This document shows positions 26,886 to 34,958 of a stretch of DNA of 64,000 bases, in pieces. The DNA comes from Salipiger profundus (lineage in GTDB: Bacteria; Pseudomonadota; Alphaproteobacteria; Rhodobacterales; Rhodobacteraceae). The translations under genes were made by a program, and so were the position numbers. The notes beneath the pieces were generated by a model, which was not told the DNA's origin, ran no database searches, and saw nothing but the letters and a program-made list of their open reading frames with translations. The stretch lies in NCBI RefSeq assembly GCF_001969385.1, contig NZ_CP014798.1, positions 1 to 64,000 of the forward strand, read 5' to 3'. Position 1 is the stretch's first letter. The number at the start of each line of letters is the position of its first letter.

Positions 26886-29115
26886 TGTTGCTGCCCGTGT
26901 TGAGAAGGACATCGAGCTCCTTCTCCGTGAGGTTCAGCATGGCGTAGTCCGCTGGCTGCGCGCGGATATTGGGGAGCAGGATCTGCGTCGGCACCGCCTC
27001 GATGATGGTCTTGCCGGTCCGGGTGCGCTCGAGCTGGCTTGCGTATTGCGTCATCATCACCGCGACCGTGTTCTGTTTGCGCGCTGTCACCAGCCAGTTC
27101 GACAGCCGCTCGGCGAAATACGCGTTATCGAGGGCCTTCCAGGCCTCGTCGATCACGATGATGGTGGGGCGGCGGTCCTCGATTTCGCGCTCGACCCGGC
27201 GGAAGAGATAGGACAGGACCGCCATCCGTTCCTTGTCGGCCTCGCTGTCGAGAATGCCGGTCAGATCGAAGCCCACCACATCGCCCTTGAGCGAGAACGT
27301 GTCCTCGAGGCTCTGCCCGAAGATCCAGCCATAGCGGCCGTCCTCGGTCCATTCGAGCAGGCGCTGGTGCAGATCGCCGCCATCGTCGGTGGACACAAAA
27401 AGCGATGCGAAATCCCGCCAGTTCCGCAGGGCCGGGTTTGTGGCCTGCGCGTTCTGGCGCACGACTTCCTGGATGCGATTGGTCTGGGCAGGAGTGAGCG
27501 GCTTGTCGGCGCGGTAGAGCAGGGTGACAAGCCAGTCCGAGAGCCAGGCGGTGCCGCGCGCATCGGTCTCGGTCCAGAGCGGGTTGAGGCCCGTGGGCTG
27601 ACCGGCGTTCAGGGACGCGTAGCGCCCGCCATTGGCGCGGACCGCCATCTCCATACCAAGACGGTAATCGAAGACGAAGATCCGCGCGCCTGCGCGACGG
27701 GCTTGCGTCATCAGAAAGGCGGACAGCACCGATTTGCCCGACCCGGGCCGACCCATGATCAGGGTATGCCCGCTGGTCGGTTCTTTGTCCGGGCTGCCCT
27801 GCTCGTGGTAGGAAAACCGGTAGGCGCTCTGCTCCGGCGTGGGCAAATAAGTGACGACCCGGCCCCAAGGGGTAAGTGCTGCGGGTTTGCCGAGCTGCGT
27901 CCGGTGGAAGGCCGCAAAATCCGCGAAGTTGCGATTGGTGACGGCGCTCGCGCGGACACGCTTGGGCTGGTTGCCGGGGTGCTGGCTGAGGTAATGGGCC
28001 TTTGCGGCGACCCGCTCGCCGATCATTTTCACGCCCTCGGTCGCGGCGGCATTCACGATCTCGGCGCTGAGCGTCTGCAGCTCTTCGAGCGTTTCGCAGA
28101 AGATCGTCACGACCATGTGGTGCTCACCGAAGCTCTGGCGTTTGGCCTCCAGATCATCGGCGGCGATGTCGAGCGCTTCCATAAGCGATAGGGCGGCGTC
28201 CTGGCTCGCCTGCATCTGGCGCTTTTGCCGCTTGATGCGGCCCGCCATGAGGTTCGAATTGATCGGCGTGAAGGAGTGCGTGACGATCATGTCGACCGGC
28301 AGGTTCAGCATGTCGAACATGGTGCAGGATGTGGCCTCAGCATATTCCCCGATGGTGAAACTCTTGCCGTAGCGATGGCCCACCACGCCTTCCGAGAGCT
28401 CGAAATGCTCGCCGTGGAACGTCACGCGGGTATTGGCGACGTTGAAGGACAAAAAGCCGTAGGTGTTGGCCGGGTAGAGCGGCAGCTCTGTTCCGGTGTT
28501 GAGCGCCCCCAGAAACCCCACCAACTCCCCCGATGCAGCCGACAGCAGGCGCGGCTTGAGCTCGGTAAGCCCCGAGAGGAAGACGTTCACGGCCTCACCG
28601 AGGCGCTGCAGGCGTTTGCGGGTCTCCTCCTTCAGTCGGTCCGGCGCGCTGCGGCTCAGGAACGGCAGGAGGCTTTTCGGGGGCGGACGGTGAATGACGG
28701 TGAGCGTCAGCGTCTTGTCGCGCAGCCCGCTGGTCTCGAGTTTTGCGCGCCAGCGCCGGTCCACCTCGCCTGCGAAGCTGTCCTCACGGATCGGGTCGAG
28801 ATCAGGTTTGATGGCCTTGGAGACCTTGTGGACGTAATAGCTGAATTCCGGCCCGAGCTGCGCGACGATGCGGGCAAAAAGCGCCGTCACCTTGTCGAGA
28901 TAGGCATCGTCGGTCGTGTAGCTGTTGATCCCCTCGAGCCGAATGCAGCGGAAGAGTTCGTTCACCCGGGTCCGCACGGTCTGGTCGTCGACGAGGCTTA
29001 CATAGGGCAGCATATGCGCGAGGCGGGTCTCGCGCGCATACCAGTCTGGCGTCATTGTGCGGGCATCGAGCGCAGCTCCACGGGCGTCATCACGGGGCAT
29101 AGCTGTCCCCGCCAT
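26731..29115 (-). pseudogene. virB4: virB4 ATPase gene, 3' end replaced by IS5-type sequence
   Basis: The frame encodes about 745 residues of VirB4/TrbE-type ATPase: an N-terminal VirB4 domain, Walker A MGRPGSGKS, Walker B TIIVIDEAWKAL and the conserved TRKQNTVAVMMTQYASQLE. Homology ends in NTGSNSRLALIR, where a normal VirB4 continues for roughly another 50-60 residues. After that the frame reads 50 residues of out-of-frame IS5-type DNA (GRRSPPEPWRETKH...). ATG 29115 and ATG 29100 are both possible starts. The ATPase core is intact, so residual function cannot be excluded, but the genes that should follow (virB5-virB11) are absent from this side. Confidence 0.85.
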
Positions 29116-29368
29116 GGATGGACCTGTTGCGCGTGGGCGGTGTCTCCTGCAGGGCCGTCATCATCACGTCGATGAAACGCGGGTCCCAATCTGCGGCCTT
29201 CCACAGCACCGGATAGAGCAGGGCGGCGAAACCCAGCACCGCGATGTGCTGGACCCAGACGAACAAGAGCACAGAGCCGAAGAGCCAGACCATCGCGTAC
29301 ATGATGGGCAGGCCCAGAAGCTTCGGCGGGCGCACGAGGCCCAGAAAGAGGGGCGAGCGTTCAGCCAC
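29090..29368 (-). CDS. virB3: VirB3-like inner-membrane protein of the type IV secretion system
   Basis: About 92 residues from GTG 29368, which overlaps the end of virB2; the frame is open upstream to 29410. MAERSPLFLGLVRPPKLLGLP (two parts) is the typical VirB3 N-terminus, followed by two hydrophobic segments (about 20-40 and 42-60). It overlaps the start of virB4, as usual in virB operons. Confidence 0.85.
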   Translation of the reverse strand: MAERSPLFLGLVRPPKLLGLPIMYAMVWLFGSVLLFVWVQHIAVLGFAALLYPVLWKAADWDPRFIDVMMTALQETPPTRNRSIHGGDSYAP

Positions 29369-29654
29369 CGGCGAAGACCGCGGCAACAATGGTGGGAGCG
29401 GCGGCAACACCAGCGATGCCCACGAGGACCCAAAGCGCTTGGCGCAGGTCGATGATGTTGAAGAACCAGCTCAAGAAAACGCCGAGGACCGCGAGTGTGG
29501 CGATGACCACACCAAGAGGGCCGGTCAGCGCATCGACAATGCCCTGCAACAAGCTCTGGATCGGGGAGAGATCGATGCTCTGTGCAAGGGCGGGCTCGGC
29601 AATGAACAGGAATAGCGCCAGCGAGGCGACAAAGAGGTTTGAAATCTGTTTCAC
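29361..29654 (-). CDS. virB2: VirB2/TrbC-like major pilin
   Basis: 97 residues. A signal peptide (MKQISNLFVASLALFLFIAEPALA, cleaved after AQS-like ALA) is followed by the two hydrophobic helices of a VirB2 pilin (about 40-65 and 70-95) with a short polar loop. It lies between virB1 and virB3 with overlaps on both sides. Confidence 0.9.
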   Translation of the reverse strand: MKQISNLFVASLALFLFIAEPALAQSIDLSPIQSLLQGIVDALTGPLGVVIATLAVLGVFLSWFFNIIDLRQALWVLVGIAGVAAAPTIVAAVFAGG

Positions 29655-30355
29655 GAATTTGATCCTTCCAATCGGGCCACGACGGCCATGACACGGGCCA
29701 CGTGGTTCTGGGTTTCTCGGTAAGGGGGAATGCCACCGTGTTGGCGCACGGCGTCGGGACCGGCGTTGTAGGCCGCCAGCGCCAGATGCGGATCGCCGAA
29801 GCGCTCCAGCATCATCGCGAGGTAGCGGGCAGAGCCGTCGAGGTTCTGTTGAGGGTCACGCGGGTCGACGCCCAGATCACGCGCCGTCGCTGGCATCAAT
29901 TGACCAAGGCCAATGGCACCTGCACTTGAAATCGCATCCTGCCGGTAGGCGCTCTCAACCTCGATATTGGCTCGATAGAGAGCTAGCCAATCCGTCACGG
30001 AAAGCCCCGCGCGACGCAGGCCGGGATGGCCGGCATAGCGCAAGGCCGTGGTCTGAATCCCGGAGAGGACATCGGCGCGGGGCAGGGGAGTCGGGCGGGC
30101 AAGGGCCGCGACTTGGACGCCCTCTTGCTCGGCCTCTACCTCGCCGAAGATCGCGATCCCATCGGAGGCCGAACTCTGACCAATCCCTTCATTGTAGTTT
30201 CGAGCAAAGCTGCTCTGAGAGCGGGACGGGGTCAGGGAGCCGTCGCTCTCCATGACCAGGACCATTTGCGCTGAGGCAGGTGCTGCGACCAGCCAGAGAC
30301 AGACGAGGTTAGCTGCCAGCGCCCTTGTCTGATGGGGCTTTGTCTGGCGGCGCAA
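29651..30355 (-). CDS. virB1: VirB1-like lytic transglycosylase
   Basis: About 234 residues from TTG 30355, which gives a proper signal peptide (ALAANLVCLWLVAAPASAQ). The frame stays open upstream but that part overlaps the next gene. The transglycosylase (SLT) domain lies in the C-terminal half: NIEVESAYRQDAISSAGAIG (catalytic Glu in VESAYRQ), GLGQLMPATARDLGVDPRDP and LALAAYNAGPDAV. It opens peptidoglycan for the type IV secretion channel. First recognisable gene of the virB series. Confidence 0.88.
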   Translation of the reverse strand: MRRQTKPHQTRALAANLVCLWLVAAPASAQMVLVMESDGSLTPSRSQSSFARNYNEGIGQSSASDGIAIFGEVEAEQEGVQVAALARPTPLPRADVLSGIQTTALRYAGHPGLRRAGLSVTDWLALYRANIEVESAYRQDAISSAGAIGLGQLMPATARDLGVDPRDPQQNLDGSARYLAMMLERFGDPHLALAAYNAGPDAVRQHGGIPPYRETQNHVARVMAVVARLEGSNS

Positions 30356-30677
30356 ATTTGTGCGTACGGCTTGTCCCCGCCTCAAGCGGCAGGTCGACAT
30401 GCGCAAAACCAAGGCCAATGAAGAAAGACACCACGCCGGAGATCGTCTTGAACTCGCGGATCTTGATATCGTTGTAGGTCGTCCGCGTGCGGGCGGTGAC
30501 GAGGAGCTTTTCCACCCCGTCATCAGAGACAACACGCATGATCCAGACCCCGTAATAGCTGGGGCCTTTCTTGTGTGCCGACTCTTGGCACAGGATTTCT
30601 GCGCTATAGCCGCTTTCCACGAGTTCGCGGAACCTGGCTTCCGTAACCACATTTGGTGCTTCGATGTCCCAGTTCAT
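30309..30677 (-). CDS. Hypothetical protein heading the virB operon
   Basis: 122 residues from ATG 30677 (ATG 30689 possible), MNWDIEAPNVVTEARFRELV at the start. It contains one central hydrophobic segment (ISGVVSFFIGLGFAHV) and no signal peptide. It overlaps the virB1 start and sits first behind the A/T-rich operator at 30742, so it is probably cotranscribed with virB1-virB4. I do not recognise the family. Confidence 0.7.
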   Translation of the reverse strand: MNWDIEAPNVVTEARFRELVESGYSAEILCQESAHKKGPSYYGVWIMRVVSDDGVEKLLVTARTRTTYNDIKIREFKTISGVVSFFIGLGFAHVDLPLEAGTSRTHKFAPPDKAPSDKGAGS

Positions 30678-30741
30678 GGCCCGGCTCACGCTTTCTCCAA
30701 TGGCGCGACCCCAGGCATTCCTACTTGAAGCCCAGAGTTAC

Positions 30742-30755
30742 GATAGTATATTATC
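30742..30755 (-). promoter_or_regulatory. Operator-like motif upstream of the virB operon
   Basis: GATAGTATATTATC, an imperfect palindrome, with 13 of 14 bases identical to the reverse complement of 32773-32786. A second half-like GATGTAATATC follows at 30764-30774. It lies between the leftward virB operon (first start 30677) and a rightward gene (start 30846). Confidence 0.6.
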
Positions 30756-30845
30756 AACCGCAAGATGTAATATCGTGCTTTGGCTGTAGTTTGGTTACGC
30801 AAACACTAGTCACGGCCAGTGTCCGCGATCAAGGAGATAACAGGT

Positions 30846-31139
30846 TTGAGAAACCCAAGGTTGACATGCCTGCTCCCATTGCAAGCTATGGCCCTTCTGA
30901 TCTGCGTTCCTGGGCCGGTTTTGGCGGAATCCTGCTTTGCGCCATCCCGTCCTTTCCTGCCAAGCGATTCGCAGGCCGCGCGGGACTATGCGGATATCAT
31001 CCGCGGCGACTTCGAAGATTACATTCAGGATATCCAGAGCTACTTCCGTTGCCTCGACGGTGAACGGGCCCGCGCCTTCGAGGAAGCGCGCGAAGTCAGC
31101 GAGGAATATGGCCGGTTCCTGCAATTGGTAGGGGATTGA
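30846..31139 (+). CDS. Small secreted protein of unknown function
   Basis: 97 residues from TTG 30846, chosen because AAGGAGAT lies about 8 bases upstream; GTG 30819 is in frame but poorly placed. A signal peptide ends at PVLAES (MRNPRLTCLLPLQAMALLIC then VPGPVLA). The mature part has two Cys residues and helical, acidic sequence (DYADIIRGDFEDYIQDIQSY in part). It is divergent from the virB operon across the A/T-rich operator, so it is probably a transfer-related periplasmic protein. Confidence 0.65.
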   Translation: MRNPRLTCLLPLQAMALLICVPGPVLAESCFAPSRPFLPSDSQAARDYADIIRGDFEDYIQDIQSYFRCLDGERARAFEEAREVSEEYGRFLQLVGD

Positions 31140-31203
31140 TGGGCAACCTCGGGAGCATCAGACTTGCAGCCCATGGAAACCAGACGCCGATAACACCCTC
31201 ATA

Positions 31204-31220
31204 TATCTACTTTTTAGATA
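31204..31220 (+). promoter_or_regulatory. Inverted repeat upstream of the XRE regulator
   Basis: TATCTA-CTTTT-TAGATA, perfect 6-bp arms, 44 bp before the GTG start of the XRE gene. A self-operator is the natural guess. Confidence 0.4.
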
Positions 31221-31263
31221 ACAGATTTCATCCGCTAGCGACGTCACAAAAGGTATGTGACGC

Positions 31264-31521
31264 GTGGCAAAGACAATCAGAAGCAAGGGACAAGTGGCAC
31301 TCTGTCAGGCGTTGGTCGACGCCCGTGTCAAAGCGGGCCTTGGTCAGAAAGACCTGGCAGACAGGCTCAGATGCCACCAGTCCCTTATTGCCCGCCTTGA
31401 GAGCGGCCAGCGCCGGGTCGACGTTGTCGAGCTGGTCGTCTTGGCGCGCGCCATCGGCTTTGACCCGTTCGAGGTTCTGGCGATCGTTGAAGCCGCCACG
31501 GAGCCCGACCACAGGATTTGA
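31264..31521 (+). CDS. XRE-family transcriptional regulator
   Basis: 85 residues from GTG 31264. It is essentially one Cro/C1-type helix-turn-helix (LVDARVKAGLGQKDLADRL, CHQSLIARLESGQRRVDVVEL). It sits among transfer genes with a small inverted repeat upstream. It is the only classical repressor-type protein in the transfer region and is a candidate to bind the A/T-rich motifs near mobC, virB and 32773; that link is inferred. Confidence 0.85.
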   Translation: MAKTIRSKGQVALCQALVDARVKAGLGQKDLADRLRCHQSLIARLESGQRRVDVVELVVLARAIGFDPFEVLAIVEAATEPDHRI

Positions 31522-31690
31522 AGCCAATGAATTGTTGAGAACACGGGAACCCACTTTCCCGGTCTGATGATCATTTCCTCATCGAGGACCAGTTAGCCAA
31601 CATCAAAGAAGCCCGGCGCGCGGTCGTAGTGAACGCTCTGCAACCCCACGCCGCAATTCGCAGCGCCGCAGTGCAGGAAGCCAGTAAACA

Positions 31691-31918
31691 GTGAACGAAG
31701 ATAAGGGTGAGGGCGTCGCGATCGCCAATCTGATCGGGACCGATGGGTGCAGTGTTGTTGGTTGGGTTTATCGCTGGAGGACAGGCTCACATGCGGTGAT
31801 GTGGGACGTCCAAGGGCCCCAGCCGGTATCGGAAACCCGGCCGGATATAAGTGACGAACAGAAGCAAGAAATCGACTTCGATGCGCTGACGAGGATCGGA
31901 AGAAGCGACGACGGGTGA
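31691..31918 (+). CDS. Small hypothetical protein
   Basis: 75 residues from GTG 31691, acidic, no membrane segment. The start overlaps the TGA of a short open frame (about 31540-31694, reading ...DQLANIKEARRAVVVNALQ... in the third frame) that looks protein-like but has no evident start codon; it may be the remnant of an upstream partner. No family recognised. Confidence 0.45.
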   Translation: MNEDKGEGVAIANLIGTDGCSVVGWVYRWRTGSHAVMWDVQGPQPVSETRPDISDEQKQEIDFDALTRIGRSDDG

Positions 31919-32038
31919 ACAGAGCGAACCCGCGGTGTTTGCCTAAACGCCAAACAGCATGTGGACCGCGAAGCGTATGCGGTGCGGTCGTGCAAGCCAA
32001 AGAAGCCGTCTTCCATGACAAATCTACGTAGCGGCAGG

Positions 32039-32734
32039 TCAGTAGTTCACCTGCTCGAACCCGTAGTTGCCGTCATAGTCACGCCAATCGACGAAGACGG
32101 ATCGGTGATAAATGCCAGGGCAATGCTCGCCCCAACGTTCAAGTCCCACATGGGCCTCGGGCAGGGCAGTTATCGAAGATCGCTGCCATGAGAAATCGCC
32201 TTGGGTCCCGTAGGTGCCGAGGACCACGGTCGCGCTTCGGTTACAATCCCCATCGCGCCCGGACTCGTGCTGTCGTGCATACCGTACATCGAAGACGCGG
32301 ATGGACCGCACGAAATTGAACTCTGGCCCGCTGATATCGATGTCCGCGCGGTCCTGAACGAGCCGCAGGGCGAGGTCGGTGGGAACGAGATTATCTACTG
32401 GCAAGGATTGAAGCGGTCGACGGCTGTCGGTTCGGTACAAGGCTTCAAAGATGCCGCCAGCGTTGTTTTGTAACCGATCGTTCTCGTAGGAGGCGCCCAT
32501 GGGACAGCGCCAGATTTGCAGCGGTGGTTCGACCGGCCAAGGTGTAATCCGCCGGATAAATTCGGCGCGGGCTCGGGCGCAAGGGACGGAAGCAGGCCAG
32601 CCGCCAGACAGGCACAAGAGGATCGCGCAATCGATCGGGTATGTCTGCGCGCGGGCGGGTATTGGCAGCGAAGAACCTGTCACGGTCAAAGCGACTGCGA
32701 CCGAGGGGAGGAGCTTCTTGAGTAAATGGCGCAT
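32039..32734 (-). CDS. Secreted protein of unknown function, transfer-region
   Basis: 231 residues from ATG 32734 (frame open to 32770). A signal peptide of about 28 residues (MRHLLKKLLPSVAVALTV ... PARAQ) precedes DCAILLCLSGGWPASVPCARARAEF, a Cys-paired motif (two parts) that I have seen in hypothetical proteins beside virB operons of Rhodobacterales. The mature part has several Cys and Trp residues. The A/T-rich operator lies 39 bp upstream, which ties it to the virB and mob genes. Function unknown. Confidence 0.7.
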   Translation of the reverse strand: MRHLLKKLLPSVAVALTVTGSSLPIPARAQTYPIDCAILLCLSGGWPASVPCARARAEFIRRITPWPVEPPLQIWRCPMGASYENDRLQNNAGGIFEALYRTDSRRPLQSLPVDNLVPTDLALRLVQDRADIDISGPEFNFVRSIRVFDVRYARQHESGRDGDCNRSATVVLGTYGTQGDFSWQRSSITALPEAHVGLERWGEHCPGIYHRSVFVDWRDYDGNYGFEQVNY

Positions 32735-32772
32735 GCTGTGGAGCCTCCGTGATAGGAGTTCAGCATACATAC

Positions 32773-32786
32773 AATAATATACTATC
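32773..32786 (-). promoter_or_regulatory. Operator-like motif upstream of the secreted-protein gene
   Basis: AATAATATACTATC on the plus strand (GATAGTATATTATT on minus), differing at one base from the motif at 30742-30755, followed by GCAACG as in the other copies (GTAAC, GTAAGG). Confidence 0.6.
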
Positions 32787-33036
32787 GCAACGCTAAGTAT
32801 AAAGTCGCATAATGAAGTTTATGTTAACCAACTGGCGCCCTGAGCCGCTAAAACATTACGATTTGATAATGCCCCGGCAAGGGCAGTGCCACCGTACCAA
32901 AGTTACTCCTTTGCGAAAGGAGCGACCATGTTCAGAACTTTCGGATTGCTCTTGGGTCTCGCAACTGCTGTAGTTCTTTTGTTTATGGTTTCGAACAGAT
33001 GCTGTCTTCTGCGAAGGCATCTGATTGAAAGCTACT
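32787..33036. other. 250-bp region at the boundary between transfer genes and metal island
   Basis: Only a weak coding possibility is seen: ATG 32928 with a good SD (AAAGGAG) starts a hydrophobic segment (MFRTFGLLLGLATAVVLLFM), but the frame then runs antisense through the STAS gene and loses protein character. It may be a short membrane peptide or a gene broken at this junction. The composition change from A/T-rich transfer DNA to the GC-rich island happens here. Confidence 0.35.
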
Positions 33037-33087
33037 CTACCTTTCACTTGCCCAGGCGATTGCCGCCTTCATTTCCGCCGGGTCGAA

Positions 33088-33399
33088 CTAACGGAGTTCT
33101 GCCGTGGTCAGCACGTCGGCGAACCTGGTTCCCCACTCCAACAAAGCCCCTTCGCCCACCACAGCGACGCGGCGGAAGTCATTCCTATGGGCTGTGTCGA
33201 TTTTCAGATCTTCGAGCAGAGCGGACGGCCCATCGTAGCCTTCGAACCTCGTGAGATCGAGAACCAGGCCGGGCTTACTTGTCTCTTGCAGGCGCTCATG
33301 AAGCAGGGCGTGCATCCGTTTCAGGTCGCTTTCGCTGAGCTTGCCCTCGCAGGCGAGGCCAATCGTGTCGTCATGAGCTGTCAGTGTCTCGGTGAACAT
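33088..33399 (-). CDS. STAS/SpoIIAA-like protein, C-terminus cut by an in-frame stop
   Basis: 103 residues from ATG 33399: MFTETLTAHDDTIGLACEGKL at the start (two parts), then LVLDLTRFEGYDGPSALLEDL and FRRVAVVGEGALLEWGTRFADV. This is the SpoIIAA-like STAS family (about 120 residues), which carries a phosphate-free regulatory fold often found with metal or redox genes. After a TAG at 33088-33090 the same frame continues with FDPAEMKAAIAWASER to a second stop at 33037; family members have a Trp at that point (RWFD), so TGG has probably become TAG. It is the last gene of the transglutaminase-CDF operon and overlaps the CDF gene. Confidence 0.75.
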   Translation of the reverse strand: MFTETLTAHDDTIGLACEGKLSESDLKRMHALLHERLQETSKPGLVLDLTRFEGYDGPSALLEDLKIDTAHRNDFRRVAVVGEGALLEWGTRFADVLTTAELR

Positions 33400-34351
33400 G
33401 GTTTTCCTCCTCTTTTTCCGGTTTGCCGTGACCGTAAAGGTCAGCGTTTTCGTGTGCGCGGTCTTCGTGCTCAAATTCCAGACTCGAATGACCGATGCTG
33501 AAATCGTCCTTCAGCCGGTCCTTGATCGCGGCCTTGATCTTTTCGATTTGACCCCAGCCGTCCGCTGTCAGCACGACGTGGCAGTCCAGAGCCGCCTCGT
33601 GCTCCTGCATCTGCCACAGATGCACGTGATGAACGTCCGCGACACCATCCACACCCCGCATCGCCTGAACGACGGTTTCATTATCGATGTCCGGTGGACT
33701 GCCGAGCATCAGCGTCCGAATCGGACCGCCGATCTCGGTAAATGCGAGGTAGAGGATGTAGAGAGCGATGCCGATGGTGATCGCCGGGTCGACCCACCGC
33801 ATGTTGTAGAGGAGGATGAGCGAGCCGCCGATGATGACCGCCACGGAGGCCAAAGCGTCCGATAGGTTGTGCAGGAAGAGCGCACGGATGTTCACGCTGC
33901 CTTTCTGCATCGAATAGGTGAGCAGCGCCGTCAACGTGTCGACGACCAGTGCCACACCGCCCAGGATCACCACCGTCCAGCCCTGTACCTCTGGTGGGTC
34001 GATCATGCGCATGCCACCCTCGTAGATCAGGTAGAAGCCGATCAGGATAAGTGTCGTGTAGTTGATGAGCGCTGCGACGATTTCTACCCGCCCATAGCCG
34101 AAGGTCATGCGCTTGTCCGCCGGGCGGCGAGCGATCTTACGCGCGAAGAAGGCGATCACCAGCGACGCCATGTCCGAGAAATTGTGGAGGGCATCCGCGA
34201 TCAGCGCGAGGCTGCCGGAAAGGATCCCGCCGACGATCTGCGCGACCGTCAGGAGGCCGTTGGCCCAGATGGCGATGGAGACGCGACGATCACCGGATTG
34301 AGGATCGATGTGGGCGTGGCCGTGATCATGCGGCACGGTTCGTCTCCTCAT
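33371..34351 (-). CDS. Cation diffusion facilitator (CzcD/ZitB type)
   Basis: 326 residues from ATG 34351. Six transmembrane helices are visible: the first (IAIWANGLLTVAQIVGGIL), the second with LIADALHNFSDMASLVIAFF (metal-site H/D), and the fifth with FLHNLSDALASVAVI (second H/D pair). His-rich N- (HDHGHAH) and C-termini, and a cytoplasmic domain with HVHLWQMQEHEAALDCHV, fit a Zn/Cd/Fe exporter. It overlaps the transglutaminase gene at its start and the STAS gene at its end. The operon is preceded by a MerR-type promoter. Confidence 0.92.
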   Translation of the reverse strand: MRRRTVPHDHGHAHIDPQSGDRRVSIAIWANGLLTVAQIVGGILSGSLALIADALHNFSDMASLVIAFFARKIARRPADKRMTFGYGRVEIVAALINYTTLILIGFYLIYEGGMRMIDPPEVQGWTVVILGGVALVVDTLTALLTYSMQKGSVNIRALFLHNLSDALASVAVIIGGSLILLYNMRWVDPAITIGIALYILYLAFTEIGGPIRTLMLGSPPDIDNETVVQAMRGVDGVADVHHVHLWQMQEHEAALDCHVVLTADGWGQIEKIKAAIKDRLKDDFSIGHSSLEFEHEDRAHENADLYGHGKPEKEEENHVHRDTDSS

Positions 34352-34889
34352 GGCGGTGGTTCGGCCGATCGAATCCGGGGACCGGCGGCAAGATTCCGCG
34401 GCGGATGCGGCGAACCCTGGCATTCATCCAGTGACGGATGACGTGGCGATAGAGCAAGTCGCGCACAAATCCGAAGTTCTGGCGGTGATTGACCCATCCG
34501 TCGCCCAAGTCCACCTCTACCCAGGAGTGGAGGATTTCGGACGGCGCGAGGGGATAGACGAGTTCCGGAACGACGCCTCTCTGAAGCGCCTTGTGGATTG
34601 TGAACCCGTGCAGTCGGCAGCGAACTCCCACGCCACGCAGCAGGGCCATGAGGAGCGTGCCCTTGGTGTTGCACTGCCCGTGGCCATCTGCGAGGACCTC
34701 GGACGCCGGAATGTCGTCGGCGCGGTTGTAGCCGAAGGTAATCTCGTTCCTGACGAAATCGTAGATGGCCCCAATTCGGTCGTCGCTGGGAAGGTCTGCC
34801 CAGCCGCGCTCCTCGATCAGTTTTGCAATTGAGGTCGCGTCAAAATCCAGCAGCCGGGTTTTGGCCAAATGAGGGTCGGCGGGGTTCAC
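34326..34889 (-). CDS. Transglutaminase-like cysteine protease fold protein
   Basis: 187 residues from GTG 34889, chosen because AGGAGG lies 8 bases upstream; GTG 34913 is in frame but coincides with the expected transcription start and cannot be used. The core motif GQCNTKGTLLMALLRGVGV contains Cys73, followed by HSWVEVDLGDGWV (His121, Asp), the Cys-His-Asp triad of the transglutaminase/papain fold. Short forms like this are often envelope or regulatory hydrolases. First gene of the three-gene operon with the CDF exporter and STAS protein. Substrate unknown. Confidence 0.85.
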   Translation of the reverse strand: MNPADPHLAKTRLLDFDATSIAKLIEERGWADLPSDDRIGAIYDFVRNEITFGYNRADDIPASEVLADGHGQCNTKGTLLMALLRGVGVRCRLHGFTIHKALQRGVVPELVYPLAPSEILHSWVEVDLGDGWVNHRQNFGFVRDLLYRHVIRHWMNARVRRIRRGILPPVPGFDRPNHRHEETNRAA

Positions 34890-34918
34890 GGGATACCTCC
34901 TCGAATCGTTCACGAGAA

Positions 34919-34949
34919 TATGTAGTTGCTACAGTCACTGTAGCTTCAA
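34919..34949 (-). promoter_or_regulatory. MerR-type promoter of the transglutaminase-CDF operon
   Basis: On the minus strand: -35 TTGAAG (34944-34949), a 19-bp spacer and -10 TACATA (34919-34924). The spacer carries a perfect 7-1-7 dyad CTACAGTCACTGTAG (34929-34943). The overlong 19-bp spacer with a dyad is the hallmark of MerR-activated promoters. Confidence 0.85.
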
Positions 34950-34958
34950 GCCCCGATT

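Noticed and set aside
27046..28191. Plus-strand frame of 381 codons across virB4
   Set aside because: Antisense to the VirB4 ATPase; no start signal and no recognisable domain.
32856..33047. Minus-strand frame of 63 codons at the transfer/metal boundary
   Set aside because: No SD, unusual composition, and it overlaps the readthrough end of the STAS gene.
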